From the NCBI GenBank assembly GCA_021527695.1, contig JAKFAO010000008.1, positions 930,001-994,000 of the forward strand: a stretch of DNA of 64,000 nucleotides, written 5' to 3'. The DNA is from Naematelia aurantialba. Taxonomy: Eukaryota; Basidiomycota; Tremellomycetes; Tremellales; Naemateliaceae. The position numbers were made by a program, and so were the translations under genes. Shown piece by piece: positions 1 to 10,900 of the stretch (position 1 is its first letter; every line of letters begins with the position of its first letter). The notes under the pieces are model-generated. The model was not told where the DNA came from. It saw only the letters and a list, made by a program, of their open reading frames with translations, and ran no database searches.

Positions 1-112
1 GGTCAGGTGGAAGATAGATGCATATGCACCTGGAATGTACATGCATATATGTACTTGTAGCTGCTTGCTCTCGGCGTCTTCGCTCTCGCTCGTTCGCCTT
101 CGGGCGACGCTG

Positions 113-1392
113 CTACCCAATTTTGGCCTGTATGGATCAGCCACGGTCGATCCAGCCAGAAGGAAGCACGGAGACAAGCATAAAGAGAAGGAACGCAGAG
201 AAAGCAGGATGAGAGGCACGAAGCAGGAGAAAAGTGTAATCACATTACTAAAGTCCATCTCTGGGTGAGCCTTCTTAAACTTGTCCAGCATCTCCATCTT
301 CTTGACCTCGTCGGACGTGGGCTTGCCAAGCGCTTTCGCCTGGTTGTCGTACTAGTGCAAGTCAGCTGCGTGCAGCTACCACGATGAAGCGCAGAGCTGC
401 AGGTGGCGAGGGTGTAGAGGACATAAGGTGCTGTGCAGAGGGGGAACGCAGAGGTGGTTGTGCAGAGAAGAAGCCAGTGGCGAGAGAGACCCGACGGGGG
501 CGAGAGAGATCCGATAAATAACCGGAACACAGACTCAATAGGGACTTGATAGGACTCGAAGGAGAATCGATAGAGATGAGAGCGACAGCTCGACCCACCA
601 TCATCTTCTCCACCATGCCCCGCGTCTCGCCGTCCAGGTCGCTGAGCTTGGAATTCTCAGGCTGGATCTTGGTGGTGTCGATTTTCGGGTGGTGCGTGAG
701 GACGTGCGGCCACCATTGGTGCGAGCCGATGTGGGAGCTTGTCTGTTCAGCGGGGACCTACACGTGCGTACAGACAGCTGGACTCACGAGACTTTCTCAA
801 GCTCAAATGTCAGGACACCGTCATCTGCGCCAAATGCGTCAGCTTGGGCCTGCGCCGTGCGAGACCAGGAACCCGCTATGAAGCAGGAGGAGCGGTATGA
901 TGGGAGGACGCACCGATGGTCCACGAAGAGTCGTCTTTGGAAATATCGTTAAACAGCTCGCCATCGAGTATAGCCTCGGCCTCCTTCTTCACCTGGACCT
1001 AGGCGGCGTGTCAGCTTCAGTTCCAGCTGTAGCTTCGCGGCCAGACACATGCTGAGATGTTGTAGGCAGAAGAGGATGACAGTACTCACCTTGAGCTTCC
1101 GCTTCTCCATCACGACTGTCAGGTCCCGCGCTCGAACGCCTTTGGGCAACGGGACGTGGACGGTCACGGTACCGAGGTCTTGCGTCCAGGTATATGGTAA
1201 CGCTGATCACCCCAAGTCAGCTATCAAATGGCCAGTGTCGCTCAAAGCATCCTCTCTCTTGCCCGGGGCGACGATGCGTCACTCACCAGCTTGCTCCGCC
1301 TCTTCCCGCTCCTTCTCTTTCCTGTCATGCTCCTCCTTCTCCTCCTTGCTCATCGCGTCGTACTTTTTGATCTTCTCCGCTTGGTCTGACAT
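113..1392 (-). CDS. nudC: Nuclear movement protein NudC (CS-domain co-chaperone)
   Basis: NudC is a p23/CS-domain Hsp90-linked co-chaperone that stabilises dynein-pathway proteins and is needed for nuclear migration. The start ATG at 1390-1392 opens a charged N-terminal helix ([20 protein letters not shown]). Seven exons follow: 1287-1392, 1090-1202, 914-998, 788-824, 599-737, 244-351 and 113-127. They total 603 nt in frame, or 200 aa. The CS domain is clear: [27 protein letters not shown], then [16 protein letters not shown] and the WWPHV strand. The family signature PTSDE followed by [16 protein letters not shown] ends the protein; the last 15 nt lie in their own exon behind a 115-nt intron. 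The gene is divergent from the SUMO ligase across about 325 bp. The family call is strong and the splice calls are consistent in phase. Confidence 0.93.
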
Positions 1393-1717
1393 GTCTCGCC
1401 GTCACATGCAGTACCAAGAATCAGCACATCCTGTAAACTCGCCAAAGGGTGACCCACCTCCACCTCGCGGGCAGAACGGGAGCAAATTTGCATCGAAGAT
1501 CGTCGAGAAAGAGTAATCGAGGACGTAGCAAAGAGTAGCAGTGGTCTCTTCCTTTCGTTCTTCGGCAGCGTCGCTCGCTGTATAGTGCTTTGTCGAGGGC
1601 AGGTACTGGTAGAGACTAGGGAGTGCTAGACTGGCCAAGAAAAACAAGTCACACGCCAACTAGCAAGGACCTGCAGTTGGCCCAGCTCCACCTTCTCTTA
1701 GAGTCGGTGAGGACGCC
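1393..1717. promoter_or_regulatory. Divergent promoter region between nudC and the SUMO ligase gene
   Basis: This 325-bp region separates two head-to-head start codons and must hold both promoters and 5' leaders. I saw no clear TATA box or other named element. Confidence 0.5.
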
Positions 1718-4683
1718 ATGTCGGGTGGCTATGTGACCAACTTTGATGATTTTGACGTGGGTTGCTGCTCCTTCCCCCCTTAATAGGCTCGAGACGAGTA
1801 TGTGCTAACGGCTGGCGTAGTGGTTCATCAACGTGTGGATCCCGAAGCAGACCGTGCCCAATCTTCGATCTATGGCCTCGCACGTCCAGACCGGCAGTGG
1901 TATCCCTATATACTTTCGCAGCGCTGAGAAGAAAGCAGAAGTCGTCGAAAAGTCAGTTCTTACCTTCTTCCTTGCCTTGCGTTTGTTGGTGCCGGAGCTG
2001 GTGTCGGCGCTGGGGTCGAAGATGGAGAGAGAACGCCAGCGCTGATGGAGAAACAGGATCAGAGGCGGCTTCCTGCGCATGCGGCACAACGGCGATCTGC
2101 TCAGTTACGGTAAAGCTCGACACGCGTGCGAGACACTCGGCCAGCCACAGCGAAACTATAATTACATGCCTGCGCCGACGTTCGGCGGCGTCCCAGCCGC
2201 GCCAGCGAGCAGTGAGTCGCGAGTCACTCTTGGTAGCTCGTTGGGCAGAGCCCAACATCAGCTCCAATTCATAGCGAGGCTGACGGGACAGCGGCGCGGT
2301 ATGGCTCCATGGGGTCTTCTACGGGCTCGTACGGGAGTCCCAACTATGCCCCGGCCGGGCCGTCGCGTCCAGCCGGGTCAGGCTGGGCCACCACACCTTC
2401 CAGCTCGAGCATATATGGTCAGTCCGGCAGGCTTTGAGTAGAACCCGACCTGCAGCTGATGCTGGCTGGTATGTAGGCGGGGCGGGCCCTGTTTTGCAAG
2501 ACTGGAAGGCCAGTCCAATGTGGAAGCCAGTAAAGGCCCTGACTTCGATGGAGATGCTGCCGCGTGAGTGACGATCCTCGGCTATTTTCTCTCCCGCTGC
2601 TTTCCCTCCGTCCCTTCTTCCCTCCCTTCACCGCTCGCCCACCGCTTACGAAGAGTAGATATCGAGGCGACGGAAAGTTCGCATACTCGAAAAGACCGCA
2701 GAATCACCTTTGCACAGACTCAGGATATGATCGACAAGCTCAGTCAGACGAAGTACGCCTTTGAACATACACGCCACCAAGCGGCTGACGGAATTAGAAA
2801 CGACCCTAAATCACGTCCTCACTACTCACTTCGGATATTCTGCACTTCCAACGACCACTATCGGCCAGCTAATACCCCCATGACCTCGTCCAACATGCAC
2901 GTCACCAACAAGTCAATACCAATCGAGTATCCGTCCAATCCCGATGCAGCTATAGATGAACAGGTTTTGCACTTTAAGGAGAAAGGGCTGAGGGGGAAGC
3001 CAGGATCCGCGCCACCATTCGATCTGTCTCGGAGCCAACGGGGATTAACGTTGGCACCGGGCCGGATGATGACGGTCGTTATGGGACATACAGGGCCGAC
3101 GACAGGCAAGAAGAAGGAGATTGCCAAGGTTTGTTGGTGGACCCGTCACTCTGCTTATGCTTAGCGGTTCTGGTTCCAAGTAGTGTTGACTGAGATCACG
3201 ACCAAGGAGGAACTACTGGAGAGACTTAAAAGCAAGACGCCAGTCCCACCGCGGGATGCACTCGCCATGAGTCAGTTTCCGAGGTGCCATGAAGATGCTG
3301 TGCTGACAGTGACTAGCGAAGCAGACTGATGACGGTGACGAGGACGAGATCATAGTCGGCTCAGTCCTGATGTCGCTCCGCGATCCTGTACGTGCAGTGT
3401 AGCGCTCGGTGTGATTCTCGCGCTGACGCGACTCCAGCTATCGTACACCCGCATCACTTGTCCGATCCGATCCTCAAAATGCCGGCATATACAGTGCTTC
3501 GACGCGACGTGGTGGATCGAGAGCAATGTTAATCATCCTCAATGGTTGTGTCCAAAGTGCCACAAGGAGCTCAATTTTGGCGATCTGATTGTGGACGGGT
3601 GCGGCCATCTGCTCTCAGACCTCGTATCCCACTAATCTGCGCAGGTACTTTCTGGACATCCTCAATGCGTGTCCAGACGAAGTCGACGAGGTGGTCATCG
3701 AGTCTGATGGACAATGGCACACAGAGGACAAGAAGTTTGGCTCTGCAGAATGGATGGCCCAGAACGCTCTGGATGCCCCGCCACTACCACCGCCGGTCGT
3801 GCCGCCCCCCGAAGCTATGGTCGACATCAAGCCCACGGCCTTGCCGACTCCTGTATCAGAGCAGCAGAAATCCGAGTCACCAGAGACCAAGAGCAAACGC
3901 CGAGCTATCGAGGTGTCCGATGACAGCGATACCGACGACGAAGCGCCATTAGCCAAGATCCCGCGACCATCCTTACCCCGGCCAACGCCTTCGTCACTTT
4001 CCGTCTCTCGGCAAGCGTCAGCACAACCAGCCAGCTCCGCTGCGGTGATAGACCTCACGCTGGATAGCGATGAGGATGATACCGACGTCGATAACGACCA
4101 TGCCGTGTCGTCTGACCCTCCGGATTTTCGCCGGCCGAGCGTTGCATCCACGAGTCGGGACGCCACCGACTCGAGAGTCCCTATTTCAGCTGATCGCACA
4201 CATTCCCACACGCAATCGTACCGCTCAGTCTCGAATGAGGGCAGGATAATGCCTCGGCCAACTTCCAATGGCTCAAGTGGTGGTGGTGGCGGTGCTGGTG
4301 GGAGAGGTGGAGGGGGTCTGTTCGGAGACCACGGGGGGAACGACAGCAGTGCAGCTAGAAGTGCGTTTGGGCCAGGATCAGCGTACGAGTCGGGGCATTC
4401 CGAGTGGAGACCTGGGAGAGCGGACTCGTGGCGGCCGTGGAACGAATATCAGTCGGATCGGGGAGAGAGGGGAGAGCGGCCAGACAGAGACAGAGTGGAA
4501 CGAGCGGACCGAGCGGAGAGGTCGCAGGATTTGGGAGGATCAGGACAGGGACAAGGAGCGGTGGCACCGCGGCCGGTGCCAAAGCAGTGGAACGCGGCGC
4601 TGCCGCCTTCGCGGGCCTGGCAGAGCCCGGATGAGGATGAGGAGCGGTATGGCTGGCAGCCTAGGCGGGGGGAGTTTCATTGA
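1718..4683 (+). CDS. SIZ1: SUMO E3 ligase of the PIAS/Siz family (SAP-PINIT-SP-RING)
   Basis: This protein transfers SUMO from Ubc9 to nuclear and chromatin targets. Eleven exons are in phase: 1718-1756, 1821-1951, 2057-2211, 2292-2417, 2477-2563, 2659-2752, 2798-3128, 3165-3270, 3317-3387, 3438-3598 and 3645-4683. They encode 779 aa. Domain order: a SAP-like helix pair (TVPNLRSMASH ... KKAEVVEKIRGGFL), a Ser/Gly/Pro linker, the PINIT domain (IPIEYPSNPDAAID, then LRGKPGSAPP), and the SP-RING. The SP-RING shows TCPIRSSKCRHIQCFD, then the WLCPKC pair and DLIVDGYFLDIL. The long last exon is low complexity. It carries a textbook SUMO-interacting motif (VIDLTLDSDEDD, about 4045-4080) and a second acidic patch (IEVSDDSDTDDE). 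The tail is Gly- and Arg/Asp-rich. Confidence in family and splicing is high; individual targets cannot be read from sequence. Confidence 0.94.
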
Positions 4684-5421
4684 CGCCTTGTCCGCTCGTC
4701 TGCCGCCTTCGTCCCTGTTCCGCCTCGTCTTTCGCACCTCTGCGTCTCTGCTTCTTTGCTTCCGTTCTGTCTCTGACTTCGTCTCCTCGCCTCCTGTTCT
4801 GCCTCTTCGTCGCCTCTCTGTATCTCCGTCGTCTCCTGTACTTTCTCGCCTGCCTTGTTCTTCGTCTCTGCCGCCCTGCGCGTGCGTCCGCTGGAGCTCG
4901 GCACGCGGATTTGACGAGGACGAGCAAGAGCACAGAAGCACTGTATCCGTAGCTGGTTGGTTGTAGTCGGGTTGTAGTAGGCCCTGGCGTGCAGCGCGTA
5001 CCCAGGGTATATGCATAGGATGGTGCTGCGAGAAATGACTGCATCCAAGAGTCTGTTGAAGACGGCAGCGTTGCGCGTGGGTCAGTTGGGACTGGCGGAA
5101 CTACAGAGAGAGACGAGTTTTACGCGATAGTTAGCCACAGTGCGGAGGGTGAGGATACGACAAGGGGAACAAGGGGGCCTGAGATTGACCTATAGCCAGC
5201 GTTGCTACGACATCTGCGTCTGGTGCGGTATCACCCGTAGAGCATATGCACATGGATGGCATGCACAGCGACGTCTATGTATGTCTATGTACATGTTACA
5301 GAGCCCGTGTCCGCCTCGATCCCGCCCCAGTCGCAGAGAGAGGAGAAAATGTCCAGATGGACGTTCGAAACGGTGCCCACACAACGATTGAAACGTTCAA
5401 CAAGCGGGTGACGCTGTATCG
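4684..5421. other. Convergent intergenic region
   Basis: This region holds the 3' ends of the SUMO ligase (+) and the serine dehydratase (-). Positions 4684-4870 are strongly pyrimidine-rich on the + strand. ORFs here are short and low in complexity, and I see no gene. Confidence 0.6.
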
Positions 5422-5772
5422 TCAGTATCCGGTCACACGCATACGGAAACGACATTCGCGCTCACATAGTGGGATCTTGACGGTGGTCTGTGGGTGAGTC
5501 AGCACACGTCGGCCGCTGGTGAGGTGGTACGGCAGGTTGGTTCAGAGTATTGGAGGTTGGGTCAGAGTATTGGAGGTTGGGTCAGAGTATTGGAGGTTGG
5601 TCAGAGTATGGAAAGACTGGGTCAGAGTATGAAAGGTGGGGTCAGAGGAGGCAAGGGCTGGCTTCCGAGGCCTCGATCGAGGGTCGGGAAGTAGACGTAC
5701 GGCAAGGCCTGCGAGACTTGTTTCTTTGTCTGCGGCGTGGCATGATCAGCTCTGACGGGCGTACACATGAAG

Positions 5773-5851
<79 letters not shown>

Positions 5852-8694
5852 ATACTCACAGTTTGTGTGCATGTCTTTTGCAGTCGTGCGGACCGCTTCG
5901 ATCGCGTCGTCCAGTCTAGCACAGGTGAGCGGCCTTCTTCGCTAGACACGGTGACTGGGGGGATTAGAGGTGTGAGGCAGGAAAGAGAAAGCAGGAGATG
6001 GGAGGAAGAGGAAGAAGGGAGGAAAGAGGAAAGACGGCGGAGGCAAGAGGAAGGAGGTCAGAGTAGAGGTCAGAATAGAAGAAGGAGACTGGCAATCATA
6101 AAACAGGGAGCAGAGGGTACGACGCAGGACGCACGAAACGGTATGTTCGCCTTCTCCCGCCATGGCAAGCTGGGCAGCTACGACGATCAGCCAAGCGACC
6201 TGGGCATCACCACACGGAAGACTGACCGGTCACTGCTTTGACGGCTTTCGTTTCGTCAGCCACGTCGCGAAAGACACCATTCCGAGGGGCGGAGAAAGGG
6301 AGAGCGAGAGCGAGAGGAGGGTGACAGCGAAAGCGAGAGGAAGACAGAGAGAGCCACCCGACTCACCGCCTAGCGAGTTACGCTCGATACATGGAATCTG
6401 GACGAGTCCGCCCAGCGGATCGCACGTGAGTCCCAGACTAGACAATCGCAAGTCAGCGCCAAGGTCCACCTCAACGAGAACAAAGAAGAGCATACTTGTG
6501 TCTGCGCAACATCAGCTGCGGAACGGGTGACCAAGACGTCAGCTTCAGCTTACTCGATGCCGATCTCCGCGGCTTGGAGGATGACAGACGGTTCAGCACC
6601 GAGACACGCGCTGATCCCCGCAGCCTATTAGACTCGTCAGCCCAGCCTCCACAACTAACATCCATGTTCTCGCCCAACAAGTTCAAGGTGGTGTGCACGG
6701 AGGAGACGAGGGACTTGCAGCCATAGAACATGCCACTCCCACTTCCGCCATACATCCCCCTTCGGCTGCGCTGATTGTCGCGCCGCGTTTGAACAGCATA
6801 CCGATCGCTACGGCTGTCAGGCCCTGCACGCTGCGGGTAGGTGAGAGATACGCACCAGACGCGGTCAGGAGAAAGGTCATTATACTGCCGCCGTAGGGTC
6901 AGCCGGCACGCTATCACTCACAACGAGGCGCAAGAGGCACAGGCAACTCACTCTCGTTCTGGGTGGTGCGAGATGAACTCGGTCACGTATTTGAGGGTGG
7001 CGGGTATGACGCCCGCTGCGCCGTTGGTCGGCGCGGTGACCACCCGACCCCCAGAAGCATTCACCTCGTTGACCTGTAGTTGGTGATCAGCGGATCCCTA
7101 GGTGGTCGAGTGTCGCTAATATGCAAGTTCGCAGGTGACACCTACAGCAATTGCCATGCAGCTCAGATACTCGATGCCGGGGAACACAGGCGTAGTCCGC
7201 ACAGGGACCATTTCAAGAGCGTGGTCTCGCCTCCCTGTCCTCGGGGCGATTGCCGTCTCGCCCAGACTTTTGACTACAGAAGTACCGTTCGACCCGGCAA
7301 GAGACGACCGGGGGACTCCGACAGTAGGATAGAACCCTCGCTGTAGACGTTGGTACAGCCCCGGTGCGCGGCGTCGGACATTCAGACCGCCTGGCAGGTG
7401 ACTCGTGGTGTCTGTCACACCGTTACGAATGCAGCTGTCCATGGTCTCCCATACTGTGCGTCAACGGATCAGCAGCAGCAACAGAAGGTGGTTCTCAAGT
7501 TCGACACGTAGGTGCAAGGCAGGACGCACATTTGGCCAGGCCGAGCTGGATTTCGGCAGTGGGGCGAAAGGCAAGCTCGTTCTCCCAGATGACCTGGGCG
7601 ATGGTGAGGTTGTTTTTGCGGCAGATATCAAGCAGCTCCGAGGCGGTAGCGAATAGGTAAGGCGGTTGGCCGGAGTGCAGTGGCGGGTCAGAGCTGGAGG
7701 TGGTGACTTCTTGTCCGGGTTCTGATTCGGACAGACAAGGAGCCGCTGCTTGAGGTAGACCGGGCGCGGAGGAGGACGAGGGATGACCGTGCGATTGGTC
7801 TCGACGGGAAGGCTCGGCGTGCTCTGGGTCAATGTCTCGGTAGTACAGATTTTCCGCAGTCTGTGTCTCCTTGTTCACCTACAAGGTAGCGTGAGCAGCG
7901 ACGCGCAACGCTAGGAACCGGAGGAGGGACATGACGTACGACAAAGCCGCCGCCGACGGAGAAGTACTCGTTGGTCGCGAGCATGTCGCCCTTCTGGTCA
8001 AAGACTGTGAACCGGAGGCCGTTCGGATGCGCAGGTAAAGAATTCAAGTGCCAGCTCTGGTCCTCTTCAGCCTTTCTTCTACGCCCTCTGTGCACTTGAA
8101 GGAGCAGACCGGCGACCGTCACCACCCAAGACTCACGAGATCCCGCTCCAAGTCAAACTTGACCCTGACTGTCCCGTCGCGAAGTCCCAACGCGACCTCG
8201 CCAACAGCCCGCACCTCGTCCATGATGACGCCTAGCCTGCCGACCTCGACGCTCTCCGGATCCTCGCCCATCAGGCCCAGCAACACCGCATGGGGCGTCA
8301 TATGCCCCAGCCCTGTGGCGGCCAGGGACCCGTGCAGGGAGACCTTGAGCGAGTGGATATGTGGTGTCAGCGTGGCCGGGAGGGAGTGGGTGAAGATCTT
8401 GGCGGCGCGCATGGGCCCGACAGTATGCGATGAGGACGGGCCGATGCCGATGGAGAACAGGTCGAAGGTCGATATCACGGCGTGTTCGGCGCGATGGGGC
8501 AGGTCGGACGCAGTGGGCTGCGCGGGAGCCGGAGCAAGGCTGCTCGATGAGCGGTCCGCCGACCGAGCACTCCAACCACGTAGGCGTAGAGCAGGGATAT
8601 GTGCTGAAGCGACAGCGGCAGGACCCCGAGCCAGGCCAATCTGGCCGCCGCCTCGACTCCGCCGCGCCAGGACGAGCCACGGTGAGAGCTTCAT
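5422..8694 (-). CDS. L-serine dehydratase (ammonia-lyase), prokaryote-type [4Fe-4S], single chain
   Basis: The enzyme deaminates L-serine to pyruvate and ammonia with a [4Fe-4S] cluster instead of PLP. The beta domain is seen near 8200-8500 ([19 protein letters not shown]). The alpha domain includes [67 protein letters not shown], then [14 protein letters not shown] and ETSLAGLA. Cys spacing of 42 and 11 residues (GGC, LTC, IPC) matches the cluster ligands of bacterial single-chain enzymes. The N-terminus is Arg-rich and poor in acids before the beta domain ([17 protein letters not shown]), so mitochondrial import is possible. Splicing near the 3' end is extreme: exons 6719-?, 6554-6624, 6496-6501 (6 nt), 6367-6437, 6227-6244 (18 nt), 6135-6177, 5860-5915, 5701-5729 and 5422-5487. 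One intron has a GC-AG boundary. Exons upstream of 6900 were recognised by motif, not fully delimited. Confidence 0.9.
5488..5700 (-). repeat. Last intron of the serine dehydratase, with a ~20-bp minisatellite
   Basis: Copies of a roughly 20-bp unit (core GGTCAGAGTATTGGAGGTT on the + strand) run from about 5536 to 5645: three near-perfect copies, then degenerate ones. The intron has a GTACGT donor and a CTGAC...CCCACAG end. Its removal joins ETSLAGLA to TTVKIPLC. Confidence 0.85.
5772..5850. repeat. (AAC)n / (GTT)n microsatellite
   Basis: About 26 perfect AAC triplets lie in an intron of the serine dehydratase. On the coding strand they read as a GTT run just after the GTGAGT donor. The long poly-Asn and poly-Leu frames here are artefacts. 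Confidence 0.95.
6496..6501 (-). other. 6-nt micro-exon of the serine dehydratase
   Basis: On the minus strand this reads ACACAA, bounded by GCGCAG upstream and GTATGC downstream. It joins GA (exon ending at 6554) to T (exon starting at 6437) and restores EHNLGL. The flanking introns are 52 and 58 nt. Confidence 0.88.
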
Positions 8695-10548
8695 GCTGTG
8701 CCGACTGCTTCCTAAGAGATGGTCAGAGGCGACGACAGATGCAGCGCTTCATGATGCCCAGACTCACAATGATGGCCGTCACACAATTTCGACTCGCAAA
8801 ACTCGCTGCCCCCGTTATCGGCAGCTGAAACGCGATGAGGACATCAACGAGATAAGCAAAGGATCATCAGTTGAGACGCGACGCGAACAGACGTGTAGTT
8901 TAGAGCAAAGCAAGACAACGTCGATATGCATCTACTCGAGTACATGCGATACAACGTCTGAAGCCAGGGGAGCAGGGAACATGGTTCACACGGCATGGTT
9001 CCCAGAGGACATGTAGCGAGAGGAATGGAAATTGAGCGATGGATTGGCCATTCAGCTGGTCGACGTTGGAAAACACTTGGATCTAAAGATAGGGCCAATC
9101 CCCGCGCGCCGATTTCCACCCGGGGTGGCTCCTGCTCTACGGCTTGGCCCCGCATACTTTGTGTATCCTGCCCTCTCTGGCTCATTGTCGTGACTCGGTC
9201 GTTGATCGCGAGGAGGAAGAAGGCGAAGAATGCCAGATATTATGCAAAGATAAGTGCTCAATCATAGCGTGGGCTCTTGGGCAGCAGACTAATTTCTTCA
9301 CTCTCCGCCTTGAGATCTGACGAATCTGAGGACGCAGAATTGAGGACCAGACTGCCAGTGGGTTTCTATGGATTTACTTAAGAGATCTTCTGGGCCCCGT
9401 CGAACCCTGAACAAGCATGCCGTAGGTCTGTAGAGTCATTAATTGCCTAATGCGTCAGCAGAATCAATAGACATGTTCTCTCTATTCGCCACTAGGCCAC
9501 AAAATGCTTCACAGACCTTGGAGGCGTCTCTTGTAGTTTGGTGTTATGGTCGAGTTGACATATCCAAGCGCGAGAAACTGCCTGGCAGTTGCCGCACTTG
9601 TGGCCTGGATGGGGCGCTGAATGAGTCCCGTATTCCTCTTGGCTAGAGGGCTCTACACGAGGTTTCATCTCTGACCTGTGAATCCGACTGATCACAACGG
9701 CCAGCAAGAGACGGGACTTGCCGAAACATGCGGCAAGAGACTGATCACATCTCACTACCTACTCATAATGCTAAGCCTATCATCTGACAGCTCAGCATAT
9801 CACGGCAGACGGCCGTACATCGCCCCGACCTCAGTTTCGATCCTGAGCGGTTGTGGACAGCCAGTAACACCGCCGGGTTAACTGCTAGTTTCCCGGGAAT
9901 CTTATTGGCCATACTATGCCCTCCGCAGATACTGTCCCGCCAGGACTTGACAACAACGCCGCCTCGGTCTAGTGATCACATCCAACTGCTACCTTCCCCC
10001 CGCATGTCCTTTGATTCCTTAGTGACTCTTCCTCGAGGTGCCTTCAAGGCGCTAGCGGTCGAATCTCACCGAACCTTGCCAGTGACTATATCCCACCCGT
10101 ACGCGATAGCGGCAGGGACACACCCTAGAATATCTGGCGTCCGATCAAGACGAGCTGACACAAGTGAGGACCAGTTGGCCGCGCTGGACACCGCCGCTTG
10201 GTCAGTGGAGCGACCGCACAATGTCCCCATTTGACAGTCAGTTGACTATCACCCTTGAGGGCGTCTCTCTTCCTGTCTCGATGTGCGAGTCTCGCTGTAG
10301 GGGACCGCAATGCCCACACGGTCTTCTTAGCACATGCACCAATTTTACGCCCGACCAAGTCCTATCACAGCAGCCCGCCACACTCGGAATTATGTTCGGC
10401 ATTATCGCGTCGTTTTCGGAAGAGCCCCTCACTTCCCCCGGCTTGGCCCGTTTTCTCTCATCTCTCCCGTCGAATTTCTTTTTCTTTCGTCTCTTTCTCT
10501 GGGCTTCTATACTCACCACTCATACCCCCTCTCTGTTTGCACGTAAAG
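8695..10548. promoter_or_regulatory. Long divergent intergenic region
   Basis: About 1.85 kb separates the serine dehydratase start from the carrier leader. I found no convincing protein, tRNA or repeat. The last 150 bp (about 10400-10548) are strongly C/T-rich on the + strand, as is usual just upstream of highly expressed fungal genes. Confidence 0.5.
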
Positions 10549-10890
10549 GTGAGTTGGATATGCCTGTCTCTGTTGCGAGAGCAGCGAGGGGTCCCTCTCA
10601 AAGCACCCCTTGCGGTTCTGCGCTCGTGACCCCGACGCCTTTTGAGGACGAGGGTCCGGAGCGATGACCCGGTCCCTCCGGTCGGAGGCTGGACAACCAG
10701 TTGTCTCTCGCGTGGATGCGGCGAGCGACCAGTGGTGTCCTGGCAGATCGGGAGTGATACGAGGTGAACGGCAGTAGATCGTGCGCGCCGGTTGACAGCT
10801 CGCCCGATGAGGGGCGCCGTCTATTTCAAGCTTGTGGAGCGTTTATCAGGGATTGACCGTCTGACCGAACCCCCCGCTGATTCTCAATAG
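10549..10890 (+). other. Probable 5'-UTR intron of the ADP/ATP carrier gene
   Basis: A strong donor (AAAG|GTGAGT at 10549) and a good branch/acceptor (CGCTGATTCTCAATAG, ending at 10890) sit 10 nt before the ATG. The 342-nt span has no useful ORF. A leader intron fits a highly expressed gene. This is inference from splice consensus only. Confidence 0.6.
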
Positions 10891-10900
10891 TTACGTCAAA

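Noticed and set aside
5550..5945. Poly-Asn (+) and poly-Leu/poly-Cys (-) open frames
   Set aside because: They are translations of the (AAC)n repeat inside a serine dehydratase intron.
8695..10548. Several 60-130-codon ORFs in the long gap
   Set aside because: Composition is not protein-like, no motif is present, and none joins to neighbours through good splice sites.
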